NCBI GenBank assembly: GCA_032622095.1
Contig: CP136061.1
Location: 48,121,797-48,185,796 of the forward strand
DNA length: 64,000 nucleotides
Direction of reading: 5' to 3'
DNA from: Siphonodentalium dalli
Lineage: Eukaryota > Mollusca > Scaphopoda > Gadilida > Siphonodentaliidae
Below are positions 36,640 through 47,833 of the stretch, piece after piece (position 1 is the first letter of the stretch; each line of letters opens with the position of its first letter). A model generated the notes under the pieces. It ran no database searches and was not told the DNA's origin. It saw only the letters and a list, made by a program, of their open reading frames with translations. A program made the translations under genes and the position numbers.

Positions 36640-37130
36640 AAATCAACATTTCCAGATAAATGAAAGAGAATAAATATAAAATGGAAAATAAAAACAACAG
36701 CGTTTGACACTTAATTCATTGAAAGGTCTTGTGATAGCAAACATACATGCCAAATTTTATCAAGATACTAGGCCATGGTCGAGATATACAGACGGATGGG
36801 CAAAAAATCAACAATTCTATCTAATCAAAGATGAATTACACTGGAACGAATAATGCAACAACACTATTTGCTAATCAGTAGAAAGCCCTTATGATGATGA
36901 ACATCCAGACCAAATTTCATCAAGATCTTATAACCCATGGCTGAAATACTCAGGCAGAAGGAAAAAAACATTTCCAGATAAACAAAGATGAATAATTATA
37001 GAACGGAAAACGCAAACAAAACATTTGAACACTCCCACGAATGTCCTCATAGTTTTGAACAACCATTCCAAATTTCATTGAGATTTGACAACCTGCGGTT
37101 GAGATATATGTTCAAGCAGGCGGATGGACG
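36640..37130 (+). repeat. 159-bp tandem repeat, three units
   Basis: CCAAATTTTATCAAGAT at 36750, CCAAATTTCATCAAGAT at 36911 and CCAAATTTCATTGAGAT at 37068 mark the units, each preceded by a gene-desert phrase ending ACATCC or ACATAC and followed by a CCATGG or GCGGTTGAGATAT phrase and CATTTCCAGATAAA. The same family occurs singly at 887-1250. Confidence 0.8.
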
Positions 37131-37189
37131 CCAGGATGACAGGACACATGAAATCCACCATAACCACCATTGCTTTCAGTCATGGCAGT

Positions 37190-37350
37190 TCTTAAAGATG
37201 GTCTCTTTCCAGAAATTTTCATAGATTTCGGGGTATATAGTAATAGATATGAATCGAAGACCCCTGCCCGAAAACGATTTTATCAATTTATATTGATTTT
37301 ATTTCTATTTGTCTGGTACAATAATTACAACAATTTGGTACAGTTTTACG
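37190..37350. repeat. Dispersed repeat, AAAGATGGTCT type (copy 2)
   Basis: Shares AAAGATGGTCT, GAAGACCCCTG, TATCAATT and ATATTGATTTT with 25669-25830 in the same order and orientation. Confidence 0.6.
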
Positions 37351-37999
37351 GGATTTTTTTTTAGAACCGATCGGCCATGGTACTTCAGGTAATCTCAGAT
37401 AGAAATACAGTTTTGTCGCTTGTTACCATGATGCTCACAGAAACGTTGGGAGCGTAGCAAGCGGGAGAACTCTAACTTGATATTACTCAGACTCCACCAA
37501 GGCAAATGTCAGATATTTTGCTCAGCAAACTGAGAAATAAACCGCTTTATTATGTCTTTATGGACAAATAATATCCTCAATCTTTAGTTTGTCAGTGATT
37601 TATTCACAAAAATGTTTTGAAATAAGGTTTTATAAAATTCATGTTGTAATTGTGGCCCAGAAGAGATATACCATCTTTAAAGGTCCACAACTGTCAGTAT
37701 AAAGACTTGTTTGTTGCGTGGTGGGTATATATGCCTATATCGTGAACAAACAAAACTTGTTGAATCAAATTATCGAGGTGATATCGTTCTTGCGCAGAAT
37801 TCGCCAAACTTTGTTCAACTGTATATTGATGTAACCCCATTTGCATATATACCTGAAGAAGGGGAAACCGGAAAGCTCGTATGTTAAATACATAAAATAG
37901 GTCTTAAAAGGTGTTACTCTTCATATTTATTAATTATCAGCAGACCTATACGGCTAAAAAGAAATTATCTTCTATACTATATATTTTGAGACTTCGTAT
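37351..37999. other. TRPA1 intron, no recognised gene
   Basis: No exon or repeat pair was recognised in this stretch. Confidence 0.4.
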
Positions 38000-39180
38000 A
38001 TATGTGTGTGTGTACTTCATAGAATCCAAAACGCGTGTAAAGATTGAGCTCAAACTTCCTATGTAAGTGTCAAATCCCACCGACACGAACGTGGTCGCGG
38101 TTTAGAGAAGCTCAGAGCACCCGTTCTCCAATCTCAAATCATCGCTAAGGCACGGCGGGGGTTAATCAAGTGATTATTTAATGAGCGTTTTTTTTTACGC
38201 ATCTCTATAAAGAGCGTCTTTTTCCCATTCAACGTTATTCGCATCTGCAGAGTTATACGGGAACGCAAACGTTATCGCTCGAAATTTATTCCCTGCGAGC
38301 ACGGATGGCGCGCTCTGTTTTTACAGTATATACCTTCGGTATATACCGAAATCATCCCAGATAATCACGAATATAGCATCAGATTTCTCCCCAGATATAC
38401 CGTTATAAAGCTACTGGAATCTGCCAATCTACGGGAAATTCCAGGGAATGCCGATTGAGCTCAAACATGCTACCCACGGGAAGTGTCATATATATGAGTG
38501 TGTCCTTTATAGACTCTAACCGATTGAGCTCAAACTTGCTAAATAAGAAAATAGCCCCCAAGCCGTAAATATCAACAACAACGATATTGCTACCTACGGG
38601 GAGCAACGTTATTAGCATCTGCAGAATTATGCAGAGAGAAAGTGCTTTCCTATTTTTAGAACGCAACACATGTTTACGCCGCGTTGGTGATTGAGGTTCA
38701 CAACGGGGTTAATTGACTGTCCGCTCTTTGTGACGATGAGGTTCACGGCGGGGACTATTGACCAACACTCACAATTTCGTCTTTTGCATCAGATACCAAC
38801 ACCTCGACCGATCGGGACGAAACTTGGTACGTGAGTGTAGTTTGACCAGGTGGTCGTCGCTGTCGTATTGGCGAGCCCGTGCAGCGCATGCGCAGACGAG
38901 ATATCGGAAACGGGTGGAGCTATCGACTTGAAATTTGGTATGTGAATGTATCTTGCCCCGGATACTAATTTTATCGGGTCGCCGAGCCCGTGCGACGCCA
39001 GATTCGCGCATGCGCAGACCAGATCTCGGAAACGGGTGGAGCTATCGACTTGAAATTTGGTTTTTGAGTAGCCCGGTCCTGTACGGGGTTACATTGAAAA
39101 ACTAAAATTAATGGATCGACCAAAGCCATGGGACGAATGCCGCCAGTGGCGGGCTAACCTGCTAGTATATATATATTTTG
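38000..39180 (-). mobile_element. Satellite-bearing repeat element, reverse-oriented relative of the 5.1-6.9 kb array
   Basis: On the minus strand this starts TATATATATACTAGCAGG then TTAGCCCGCCACTGG, passes GGGCTACTCAAAAACC, and carries one A-like and one B-like 122-bp satellite unit (38800-39060). It ends near CGTCCCGATCGGTCGAGG. The plus-strand array has the same flank, TATACTAGCCGATGAGCCCG then GGGCTATTCAAAAACC. Left of it, 38000-38760 holds partial direct repeats (GATTGAGCTCAAACTT at 38044, 38451 and 38519; AACGTTATT plus GCATCTGCAGA at 38229 and 38604). Whether all of this is one element is inference. Confidence 0.7.
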
Positions 39181-39309
39181 TCCAAGAATAACATAAGACA
39201 TGTCTATAGAAAATTAATTATTTAAGTAAAATGTCTATAGGCCTTTCGTGGCATTGCCACTTTTCAATAGAAGATAAATTGAATTATGACGTCATAGTTT
39301 CAAGGGAGA

Positions 39310-40010
39310 TAACTCAGCTTTACACAACGTCATTTCCTGGGCGCATTTAGCTTGCATCGGAAGTGATCAACGTAGAAATCTTCCTTCCGGGTTCGGCGTA
39401 TTCTGTTTGCTGAGAACATTTTTTGGAATGGGAAGATCGAATATTGTTTCTTTCCACATTCATCCAAATGTTCACTCAGTGAAATTTTGCGATATTCTGG
39501 TTGATTTATCTGTTGTCTATGGATCCGCGTTTTTTCTCGTAATTTATTGCCTGTTTCTCCGATATAACTTTCCGAACATCCATGACAGACAATACAATAT
39601 ATAATATCTTCCGAATTACAGTCCATAGATATATTCGGATAGATTGTCATTCCATTTTTAAATGTCAGTGACCCTCCAGTGTGAAGGTATTGCATGTGCC
39701 ACACCGTTTGTCACCACATTTGCTGACTATATGATTTGGAATCCCATCAGTTGTGAACTTTGCTTTCGTCAATATTTTTTTCAGATTTTTCGGTTGGCGT
39801 TTGCTAGGTAGAATGTCATCTGATTTATTATGGAATTCATTTTTTCACTTTTCTGTATGATGTGGAAAAGTTGTTTTGAGGGTTATGTGTGGAAATCATC
39901 GTTATTGTGTCTGACTTTGGTTCTGGTGACCTCTCTGCGCGTAGCTCCGCAATTGGAATGGCTCTAGCGCGTTCTATGCTATCCTGTATTAGTTTCTGCG
40001 GATAGTTTTT
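39310..40010 (-). pseudogene. Penelope-like element, distal part with GIY-YIG endonuclease
   Basis: On the minus strand it begins NYPQKLIQDSIERARAIPIA, typical of the end of Penelope RT. It then runs through damaged linker sequence to the endonuclease frame at 39330-39704, with DIIYCIVCHGCSESYIGETG followed by NKLREKTRIHRQQI. YCIVC...SYIGETG...R...H is the GIY-YIG family pattern used by Penelope elements to nick target DNA. Internal stops lie in the linker. The stop after NAPRK marks the ORF end. Confidence 0.9.
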
Positions 40011-40019
40011 TTTTTTTTA

Positions 40020-40260
40020 GAAAAACATTTAATTCAGAGAGTCTGTGATCACGTTGAGTCTGTGATCAAATTGCACTTTCTAGATATACTTGTCTTGGCT
40101 GACAAAAACAAATTACAAACGGATATATTCTACAAAATAACAGATACACATCAATATCTAGACTTCCTTTTGTGTCACCCGTCGAATACTAAGCGCAACA
40201 TTCCTTATTGTCTTGCAAGACGGGTATGCATAATTGTCAGCCAAGACAATCAACGTGATA
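40020..40260 (+). pseudogene. Penelope-like reverse-transcriptase fragment, inverted
   Basis: The plus-strand frame reads HFLDILVLADKNKLQTDIFY, then KITDTHQYLDFLLCHPSN, then KRNIPYCLARRVCIIVS, which is the highly conserved Penelope RT segment just upstream of the NYPQKLI segment. The downstream segment lies on the opposite strand at 39310-40010, so the two halves meet head-on at about 40010-40020, next to a T-rich run. Confidence 0.9.
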
Positions 40261-41223
40261 ACAGAAATAGAGTCTACTTAAGTGCAAATACGGCGTTTGG
40301 GAACCATGTTCGATCTCATGTTTTCATTGACCCATCGGCCGCCGTTTTTCAGAATAGGCCCTAAGTCAGTTTGATGCAAATTAAAGCGGGAAAATATAGC
40401 AAAATGTATACGAATGATGCCACTTTTGTATATTAACTGACCACCGGAGCAATGAAATATGAAAAATTGGGGTCTGAGCCCCTTCCGATCCCTCAAAAAT
40501 TAGATTTTACAGAACGCGGTATAAAATTTCACAAAAAAAAAACACAATTGGGATTCTAGTCATATTTCAACAAGAGATGAACAGACCTTTGTAATGTAAG
40601 TGAGACATATCATTACCTATGACTATTCCAACTCATTGTTATTTTGGCTCAAAATGGCCGCCAAAATATGGAAAATGGTAGATATTGCCCCATCGTGTTC
40701 ACACCCCCCCCCCCACACACAGTGTGAGTGTGTACACGGCGTTTCCGTTTGCAATGAGACCCGAATCAGACTTCATTTACTCCAAGCTTAACTTTTCACG
40801 AACTTCACGCATAGTGGCAGTGGCCCAAAACATAATAACTGATGTCGTGTTATTCTCATAATTGACATTAAACTGTTTTAAACTGTGCTTAAATGTTGTT
40901 CATTACATGTCAGAGTAATGAAGTTTAATGAAACTTTTTCGTAATCGTCGACTTATTCCCCTGACGTTATAATATCATCGGACATTTGCCACCGTTTTGG
41001 CTCGTACCTCCCACCGATAGGTACTGCGAATCTACTAAAGTGTTGAAAAAAGAATTGATTCGAGATTCGAATCTAGATTTGATTCAAAGTTGAAATTGCC
41101 TATTCGTCTGGTCCCAATCAGACAATCTGCCATGTGTCAGACGGCCCAGAAAAAATAAAATCAAGGCTTGTTAACATGAGCATCAAAATCTATCCATTCA
41201 TGTCTAAGTTAGACATGACTTAC
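40261..41223. other. TRPA1 intron, no recognised gene
   Basis: A short repeat phrase shared with 26646-26705 lies at 40338-40385 (CAGAATAGGCCCTAAGTCAG). A C-run and CA tract lies at about 40706-40725. No exon was recognised. Confidence 0.4.
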
Positions 41224-41321
41224 CATTATATGGAGTGGGTGATTCTTCTTCAGCGTTCCACCATCAGTAGAGTATGCAGTGGCTGATGCTTTCAATTGAC
41301 TATTTTCTTCATAACATGAAA
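41224..41321 (-). CDS. TRPA1: TRPA1-like exon: linker before S1
   Basis: This 98-bp exon lies between acceptor TTTTTTCAG and donor GTAAGTCATG. The frame that joins correctly to the next exon reads SCYEENSQLKASATAYSTDG and ends LKKNHPLHIM, directly before VASSRVDLL. TRPA1 proteins have a short variable linker here, ending in a hydrophobic residue plus Met before the pre-S1 helix, so position and phase support the call more than sequence identity does. It starts with the last two bases of a codon. No ankyrin-repeat exon was recognised above it, so the intron on its upstream side exceeds 22 kb or holds exons too short or diverged for me to see. Confidence 0.75.
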
Positions 41322-41984
41322 CTGAAAAAATAACATTTAACAGTTACAGATGAAAATGTGGGAAATTTATGAAAAGGAGAACATTTGTTAGCATTTCATT
41401 TAATGGTGGTAGTGCAAAAAGTTAACTGCAAACTAATGGACAATTTATTACTAGCAGAGTTATCGTCGATGCCCGGTAATATCTCCCCTGACTATAGTAG
41501 GTATATCGAACTCTCCAAAGCGAATGAGTCATCGACAGCGTTCTTTTTGAAGTAACTTCGACAAGGCGATATTTTACCAATAACTGCAGTAATAAGTATT
41601 GCTTTATTAGTCAATATATTAACATATCAAAACAACATACAACCCTAAAGCTGCAATAATTAATGTTATATTTGCTACTACTTTCACATTATACGGGGAA
41701 TCCAATATATAAATAATTATACACCGATAAAGACTCAAATTGTGAAACCCGCCTGGATACTTTCAATATGTACACCCTGCCCGTGGAAAGATATATTGGT
41801 CGTCATCTTAGAAAGAAAAACATATATAATAAAATAAAGTGACTTTTGCTTTGAATATACCCCGCACCCCATATAAAAGCGACGGCTCTATATTTAAGCC
41901 AGGAATTTGGGCTCTGTTCGCATATCTAAAATTTATAGTCCAAATGACTTCCTTTCAAAAGGACATGCACTCTAAATAACGATT
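41322..41984. other. Upstream of the last visible TRPA1 exon
   Basis: No ankyrin-repeat exon, promoter or repeat was recognised. Confidence 0.35.
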
Positions 41985-42362
41985 AGTTACGCACGACTAA
42001 ATTTTAGTCAACTTTTAACTAAACTATTGAGTCATAACTCCTCCGACTAAACAATTAGTAACTAAATCTCGACCAACTAATTTTAGTCAATTCTTAACTA
42101 AAATATTTTCTGACTAAACCTGGGTGACTAAATATATACTAACTAAATTGGGTTACCTCGTTTTCCGCATACACAATTTTATTTAATTGTAATCCAATAA
42201 ATTGGGTCAAAATTAATTAGTTAACTCTTAACCCAATATTCAGTCAGATTTTAACCTAATATATAACTAATCATAGGGTTACATAAAGTAACCCGATGAC
42301 TATATAAATTGGGTCAAAGGTGACTGAATATTGGGAAAAAATTACTAAATATTGGGTCACCA
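41985..42362. repeat. ACTAAAT / ACCCAAT word cluster
   Basis: The first half uses shuffled words GACTAAAT, TTTTAGTCAA, TTAACTAAA and ACTAATTTTAGTC. The second half uses AATTGGGT, ACCCAATATTCAGTC and GGGTTAC. Many are mutual complements. There is no fixed period, unlike a true minisatellite. Confidence 0.7.
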
Positions 42363-42539
42363 TAGCCTTTCTTAACACATGCATACAAAAGTATGAAACA
42401 TAACAAAATAGCTAAATATAACTTATCTGGTCGTCCAACAAGATATAAAACAATGCACCTAAAGGGTTTTTGTTGTTTCTTTAATACTATACATGTAAAT
42501 GCCCTTGTGATATATACAAAAGACAGGTTTTGGGCCAAT

Positions 42540-43285
42540 AGGCGAAATCACTGAGTCGCGACCATGTTGGATTCATCCACCCCCGTTCTGCGGTGTGCTA
42601 CAGCCTAGAGTTCAACGTTCTGGAGGTGCATTGCATATATGGAACTTTTGAATATTCATGTTTCCAAATATGGAGCTTTTGAATATTCATGAAGTCGTAA
42701 CTCTATCCGTGAGTTGCGAAACCACCCTCATGCCTAAAAACAAATAGTGATATTTCCGGTAACGGAAGGAAAAATAGTATGGTCAGGTTCAAGTTTTTTA
42801 CTTGGCACAACAGATGATATTTAGCTATTCGTAGTTGTAAATTCATGTGGGGCCAAAATATTGCATCGCAATAACGACGACAATTATAATTACTGTATAC
42901 AGTAAATTCAGGGCTAATCAATAGCAGTGAGATTTTCACTATGCTCTCTCTTCAGTGTTCTTATTTTCATTATAGTATTAATAACTCTCCAATAACAAGA
43001 TTTCACAGATCAATGTATAATTAGTACAATAAGATACCAAAAAATGTTAACAAAGGTCAAAGTACCGTTGTTTGGATGTTGGAATATAAGCGAGATCACT
43101 GAGTCGCCGCCATATTGAATTGATCCAGCGCCCGTTCCGCAGTTTAAGTGATACATGTCACAGTTATGGGCGCATTTCATATATGGATTCTTTCAATATA
43201 TTGTCATGCTCAGTGAGTGTCACAGTTATGGGGCGCATTTCATATATGGATTCTTTCAAACAATGGCCATGCTCAGTGAGGAAAT
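42540..43285 (+). repeat. Diverged direct repeat pair with a 60-bp local duplication
   Basis: AATCACTGAGTCGCGACCAT at 42546 recurs as GATCACTGAGTCGCCGCCAT at 43093, both followed by ATCCA and CCCGTTC. Inside the second, GTCACAGTTATGGG then CGCATTTCATATATGGATTC is duplicated at 43158 and 43218. Confidence 0.8.
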
Positions 43286-43469
43286 CTACTATATCTGGCA
43301 ACAACTGTGACAATTTATATATGATTTTTTGTTGTTGTTGTTGTTGCTGGAAGTGTTTCTTCAAACAGACAAGGCACCTTTAAGCATTCGCCAAAGTCTT
43401 GATTGTTGAATTGACTTGGCTGAATATCTATTCCTCAGAAATTGCGATGCTATTATTGTCAAGCAATGA

Positions 43470-44704
43470 TTGGACATAGAGACCAGACGCTGCAGCATAC
43501 CCACATTGCACACAAGGACCCCGAGATCGTCTTGCTATGCGGCGTATCGAGTGATCATAGATGATATTCGCAGCACACAGTACATGACGAATCATTTCGG
43601 AATTATTAAAAAAAAACACTACCCTGTGATCATTCTGGCAACCATCCGCTTAAACGAGGATGATTGCGTTTTGACTTTTCCGGATGAAACTGAAACCGAG
43701 ATACCCGAAAGTCCTCTGAAGAAAGTGACGCGAGATGTGAGTTCTGTGGTGAATGTTGGTTTTGGAGGATTCATTTTTGTGCTTCACAAAAATGCTTAAT
43801 GCAATCCACGGCGGTGTTAGAGTAAATTACGTTTTCGAATCGGCTGACCCGCCGGATAAAATTTGATCGATGAATACAAATCTCAATCGTCTCGCTCGAA
43901 TAAAATAAATTTCGTTCACAATCAGACTCACGAATAATCGTTGAATTTTTCCATCGGCCACAGGGGGGGGGGGGGGTGAAAAATTTCTTCCGGCACGTAT
44001 GCCGGGGTGGTGGGTGGTCAAAGCCACCAACAAGCAATTTTTTCCGCAACTAAAAAAAAAAATTCCTGCTTGTTTTTAGTGTTTTGGCAATGAGTTGGGC
44101 TTCAAAATCACTTTGAATCAGTTTGAATGAGAGAAATAATGTAATTCTAACTGGTAAACTGACTGCAGGCAGTTATCGTGTTGTATTTTGTTGCAAATTT
44201 TGAAATCCAAGATGGCCGCTGGCAGCCATGTTTTTTTGGCCGAATGACCTCAAAATTACTCATTCCTATTTACATGTCCATGTTAACATCCATGATAAAT
44301 AGTATGCACAGAAATTCATATACAGCTGTTTACAGTGAATTTCCCCCCGCAAATCTCTGTTTTAGTGTTAAAAGGGGGGGTGGGTGTCAAAAAATGATCG
44401 GAAAAAACTGCCGAAAACGGAAAAAAATTTGGCGGTGGGGGTGGGTGGGTACAAAAAATGATCGAAAGGGAAAAACTGCCATACGTGCCTGAAATTTTTT
44501 TCCGACCCCCCCCCCCCCTGTCGGCCAAAGCAATAAACGCTGTTGTTTTAATAATAAAAAAAAAAAAAAAAAAAAAAAAAATATATATATGCGAGATGTG
44601 AGTTCTGTGGTGAATGTCGGTTTTGGAACTAGGCTATCGTGTCTACACCTACAGAGACCAACTGCGTCAATGAAAAGTGACCAGCTACAGTGTGTCACTG
44701 TGCC
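43470..44704 (+). pseudogene. Unidentified open frame interrupted by an 824-bp insertion
   Basis: A frame starting at 43470 is open to 43766 (VLTFPDETETEIPESPLKKV at its end part) and would resume in the same phase at 44591 to a stop at about 44704, because the 37 bases at 43730-43766 are repeated with one difference at 44591-44627. Nothing in the sequence is recognised. It may be a chance frame within a repeat, but the frame continuing on both sides of the insertion is notable. I assign no function. Confidence 0.3.
43767..44590 (+). mobile_element. Insertion with poly-A/TA end flanked by 37-bp direct repeats
   Basis: The flanks GCGAGATGTGAGTTCTGTGG then TGAATGTYGGTTTTGGA differ at one base. 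The right end is AATAATAAAA followed by about 30 A and ATATATATAT. The body includes the GGCTGCCGGCAGCC-family phrase at 44207 (CCAAGATGGCCGCTGGCAGC), G- and C-runs at 43964 and 44507, and no coding frame I recognise. A poly-A end plus direct repeats suggest retroposition; 37 bp is long for a LINE-type target duplication. Confidence 0.6.
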
Positions 44705-45393
44705 GTAATAAGTGACAGAGTGTCGTGACTAGAGTGGACAAAGCCAGTCGCCTGTGTTAATTCTACTCAACACGCAATGTGTGTGAACTGTGACGCGGTC
44801 GGCTGACCAGGAGAACAATAACATTAGGACTCGGCTATAGATCACCGTCGGATGCGGACACTTTTCTAACATCACAGTTCCATCATGGAGACACCAAAAG
44901 ACATTGACGGTGATATTGTTACCATCTCATATATCTTCATACAATTAAACACCTCATTATTTTAAACACATCGCTGTCACTTCGGTACGTTTACCCCAAA
45001 TGAATACACTTAGAACTTTGGTCCATCGCAGCTAGAAATCATTATAGGCAAAGTTCTAACAGTTCACACAAAGAGCTGTTTCAAGAAGAATCGGACATTA
45101 ACATGACAGAATCTGACTCTACTCGTGGTATAGACGAATTGTGACAGTTGTTGCCAGATATAGTATATTTCCTCACTGAGCATGACCGACTGGGGGAGTG
45201 GCAATGTTTCATGCGAGAGTTAGCAACCAGACGTTTTACTTTAAATAACATTGCCTTTCAATTATTTATCGATGTCCGTAAAATATAGACATTCGGTTCT
45301 ATCTAGCGATGACATAAAATGTGGTCATTAATATTAGGGACAATCATAGGACGCTATACAGAGAGACAATTGGTGAAAATTTTGTAATTGCAA
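44705..45393. other. Non-coding, with inverted copy of 43264-43312
   Basis: At 45141-45187 CAGTTGTTGCCAGATATAGT then ATATTTCCTCACTGAGCATG is the reverse complement of 43264-43312. No gene recognised. Confidence 0.5.
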
Positions 45394-45881
45394 TTAAAGG
45401 TACTCAACCCGAACAGAGGGTCCCCATCTCAACAGATTCCAACAACAACAATCCGATCAGAGGGTCCTATATTACTATTTCTTTGGCTTTGGGGGTAAAA
45501 AATATTTGATTCGAGTCGAGGAACCCATCATACAAAGCTCAGAGTTATTAGATATTGATTTTTGAAATTTGTTATTTACTCGAGATGAGTACTAGTAATT
45601 GCCTTCAACTGCCGTAATCTGCTCGGGATGTGTACACCAAAATCTATTCAAACAGACCAGGATGGATAACTCTAAAATTAAGTGGTAATAATAGCGTAAT
45701 TTTGACTGAGTTCTGGGCCAGAAAGCATTCCCGATAATGAAAAATAATAGATTTCTAAAATCGATATCTAACAAATCTGAGCTTTGATGGGTGACTTCCT
45801 CGACTCGAATCAAATATTTTTGACCCCCGAAGCCATTGAAATAGTAATTGAGAGGAGTTTTATCGGATTGAGTACCTTTAA
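45394..45881. mobile_element. TTAA-flanked inverted-repeat element (copy 1, 488 bp)
   Basis: It starts TTAAAGGTACTCAACCCGAA and ends TCGGATTGAGTACCTTTAA. Internal inverted phrases are GATTCGAGTCGAGGAACCCA against GACTTCCTCGACTCGAATCA, and AGCTCAGAGTTATTAGATAT against ATATCTAACAAATCTGAGCT. TTAA at both outer ends fits piggyBac- or Kolobok-type insertion. The second copy is at 50609-51556. Open frames of 64-124 codons across it are by-products. Confidence 0.9.
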
Positions 45882-46262
45882 GTGTTCTTTGAATCAACTG
45901 TATTATTTGGGACGTGCCAATCGATACCCATGTGAATGCATATGGCCGCCGCTCATCATGTTTCATGTTTATGACTAATTATGTAGCCATATTGGTAGAT
46001 ATCAAGCGGACGGCATGTACTACTTTATCTAAGGCAGAGAATCGAGCTATTCGCTGAGAACCGAGCGCTCGGCAGAGAATCGGAGTCCTCATCAGAGAAT
46101 CGGAATCGGAAAATACAAACTCAATTTCCGTGCATTTCGGGATTAGTTTTTAACTTTTTTATTTTCACAAAAACTGATGGTCAGTGACTATAATTTCACG
46201 ATAGCGCTATGAAACCCACGAAACTGTTCTAATGTTGTTTTTTTTTAGGTTTTACGCCGCGA

Positions 46263-46796
46263 TTGCTCGATAGAGAATCGGAATCGTCGCTCAAAAATGC
46301 TCACGCAACTGGTCTCATTCGAAATGTGGCTTTTGCTTTGATGTGCCTGTTGGTTTTGTATGGGAAGCCACTGAGTCCCGATCCTGCATCAGATGCAACG
46401 GCATTGTTTTTTGCTACCAGGTTAGAATTGTGTGTTGCGTTTTCAGGAATTTCTGTACCAATCGCAATAACGGAGTCAAATAGATTTCACAATCCGGGAT
46501 GCATATCCAATGAATGTGACGGGAAGAACACTGGATCTGCAAATTGTTATTGCTGCAATATTCCACATAAATGCCTGTCCTGCGAAGAACTGAATTCTTT
46601 GGAATATCGGCGGTTTTCATTATCTGATGTGATTCACTACTCAATGTATCATCTGTCGACACAAGATTTCTCAATCGATCCGACTTTACCGACGTCCTCC
46701 TTTTTATACCGAGTTCAACATCAATATCCGCTGAAGCATTTGTTGAAACATGTCACAATATGCACCGTACTGCCAAGTCTACGATATATGCTCTGA
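46263..46796 (+). CDS. Unidentified 177-codon open frame
   Basis: The longest frame in this region not explained by a repeat. It has a hydrophobic stretch near the start (VAFALMCLLVLYGKPL), then a cysteine-rich part (CISNECDG, NCYCCNIPHKCLSC) and a carboxy part with HYSMYHLSTQDF. I recognise no family. It is followed closely by 46907-47119 (70 codons) and by another open stretch ending before a GTAACA at about 47180. These may be remnants of one gene or of a mobile element, or chance frames. No start context, splice or poly-A evidence supports expression. Confidence 0.25.
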   Translation: MLDRESESSLKNAHATGLIRNVAFALMCLLVLYGKPLSPDPASDATALFFATRLELCVAFSGISVPIAITESNRFHNPGCISNECDGKNTGSANCYCCNIPHKCLSCEELNSLEYRRFSLSDVIHYSMYHLSTQDFSIDPTLPTSSFLYRVQHQYPLKHLLKHVTICTVLPSLRYML

Positions 46797-47119
46797 GCTC
46801 TCTGAACACGATATTTCTGTGTGATGCTTGTGGATTACGAACACAACTGGCTGGTCGGGGTAAACACCTACCCCCATGTTAGAAACTGCAAACAGACGTC
46901 TATCTTTTGGAGAAGCCCATAGTTACCATATTTGAATCATCCACATTCAACGGTCAATTTGAATTGTCCCACGCTTTCTGTGTTGCCAGACCAAGTTCGA
47001 TCTATATGTACGGGAAATTATGTAATGATGCTTTGTGTTGGATCCATTCGGATGTGACCTTTATGCAAAACCAAGTTCTTGTAACGAAGTTGTTTGGCGG
47101 GGAGTGTATCACGCTGTGA

Positions 47120-47833
47120 TAGAAGTGTGTAGTTCTGACCATAATCTCTGTTATTGTATATGTGGTTTGTCTATTCTCCAGGTAACACATGAGTTGGAGT
47201 TCAGTTATGCATAGCTGACAGTCTGTGTTTTAGCGAGCGTCCTTTGACGGGTGATTCCCGCGCTGACTGTTATTTGATTATCGATTGTATAATTTGAAAT
47301 ACATGTTTTGGAACTGACAAACAACGAACGTTGGAACTTGAGTTGTTGCTGGGTAAGTTGACAATACAACTGAACCTTGTGCTCAGTGTGTCGCATTGAT
47401 CACGGTCTAGAATACCCGCCAACGTGTAAGTTAACTTATTGTTTAAAAGTGTTAGAATCTGAATCAGTGAATGCGATGATCATGGAACAGTTGACAGTAG
47501 AAATGTGACTTGTCTGTGTAAATCGTGGTTGCAGTGGATCGTGTATATAATGTCCTATATTGAACAGTTCTACTAGATATCATAGTGATTAATCCATTGA
47601 GCTCAACCCACGTGATCGCAGTCTGCGGAATTTATGCCTTATGGCGGTCGGGTACATAGTACATAATCTGAATTCTGATTGCAAGAGAATATGAACATTC
47701 TTATGTGGTTATCGGCGAGTTACTGTTCAATAACTGTCAACATATTGTATTCTTAATTTGATCACTGTAATCGTGCTTTGTATTACCTCGCATGTGTGTG
47801 GTCTAGGTGTATATTTCGTTTATTATCCACCCA
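47120..47833. other. Non-coding, no recognised feature
   Basis: No repeat pair, exon or RNA gene was recognised. Confidence 0.35.

Noticed and set aside
42541-47700. Search for ankyrin-repeat exons of the channel gene on the minus strand
   Set aside because: No G-x-T-P-L-H-type frame with splice sites was seen; the open frames present belong to inverted repeats or are unassigned.
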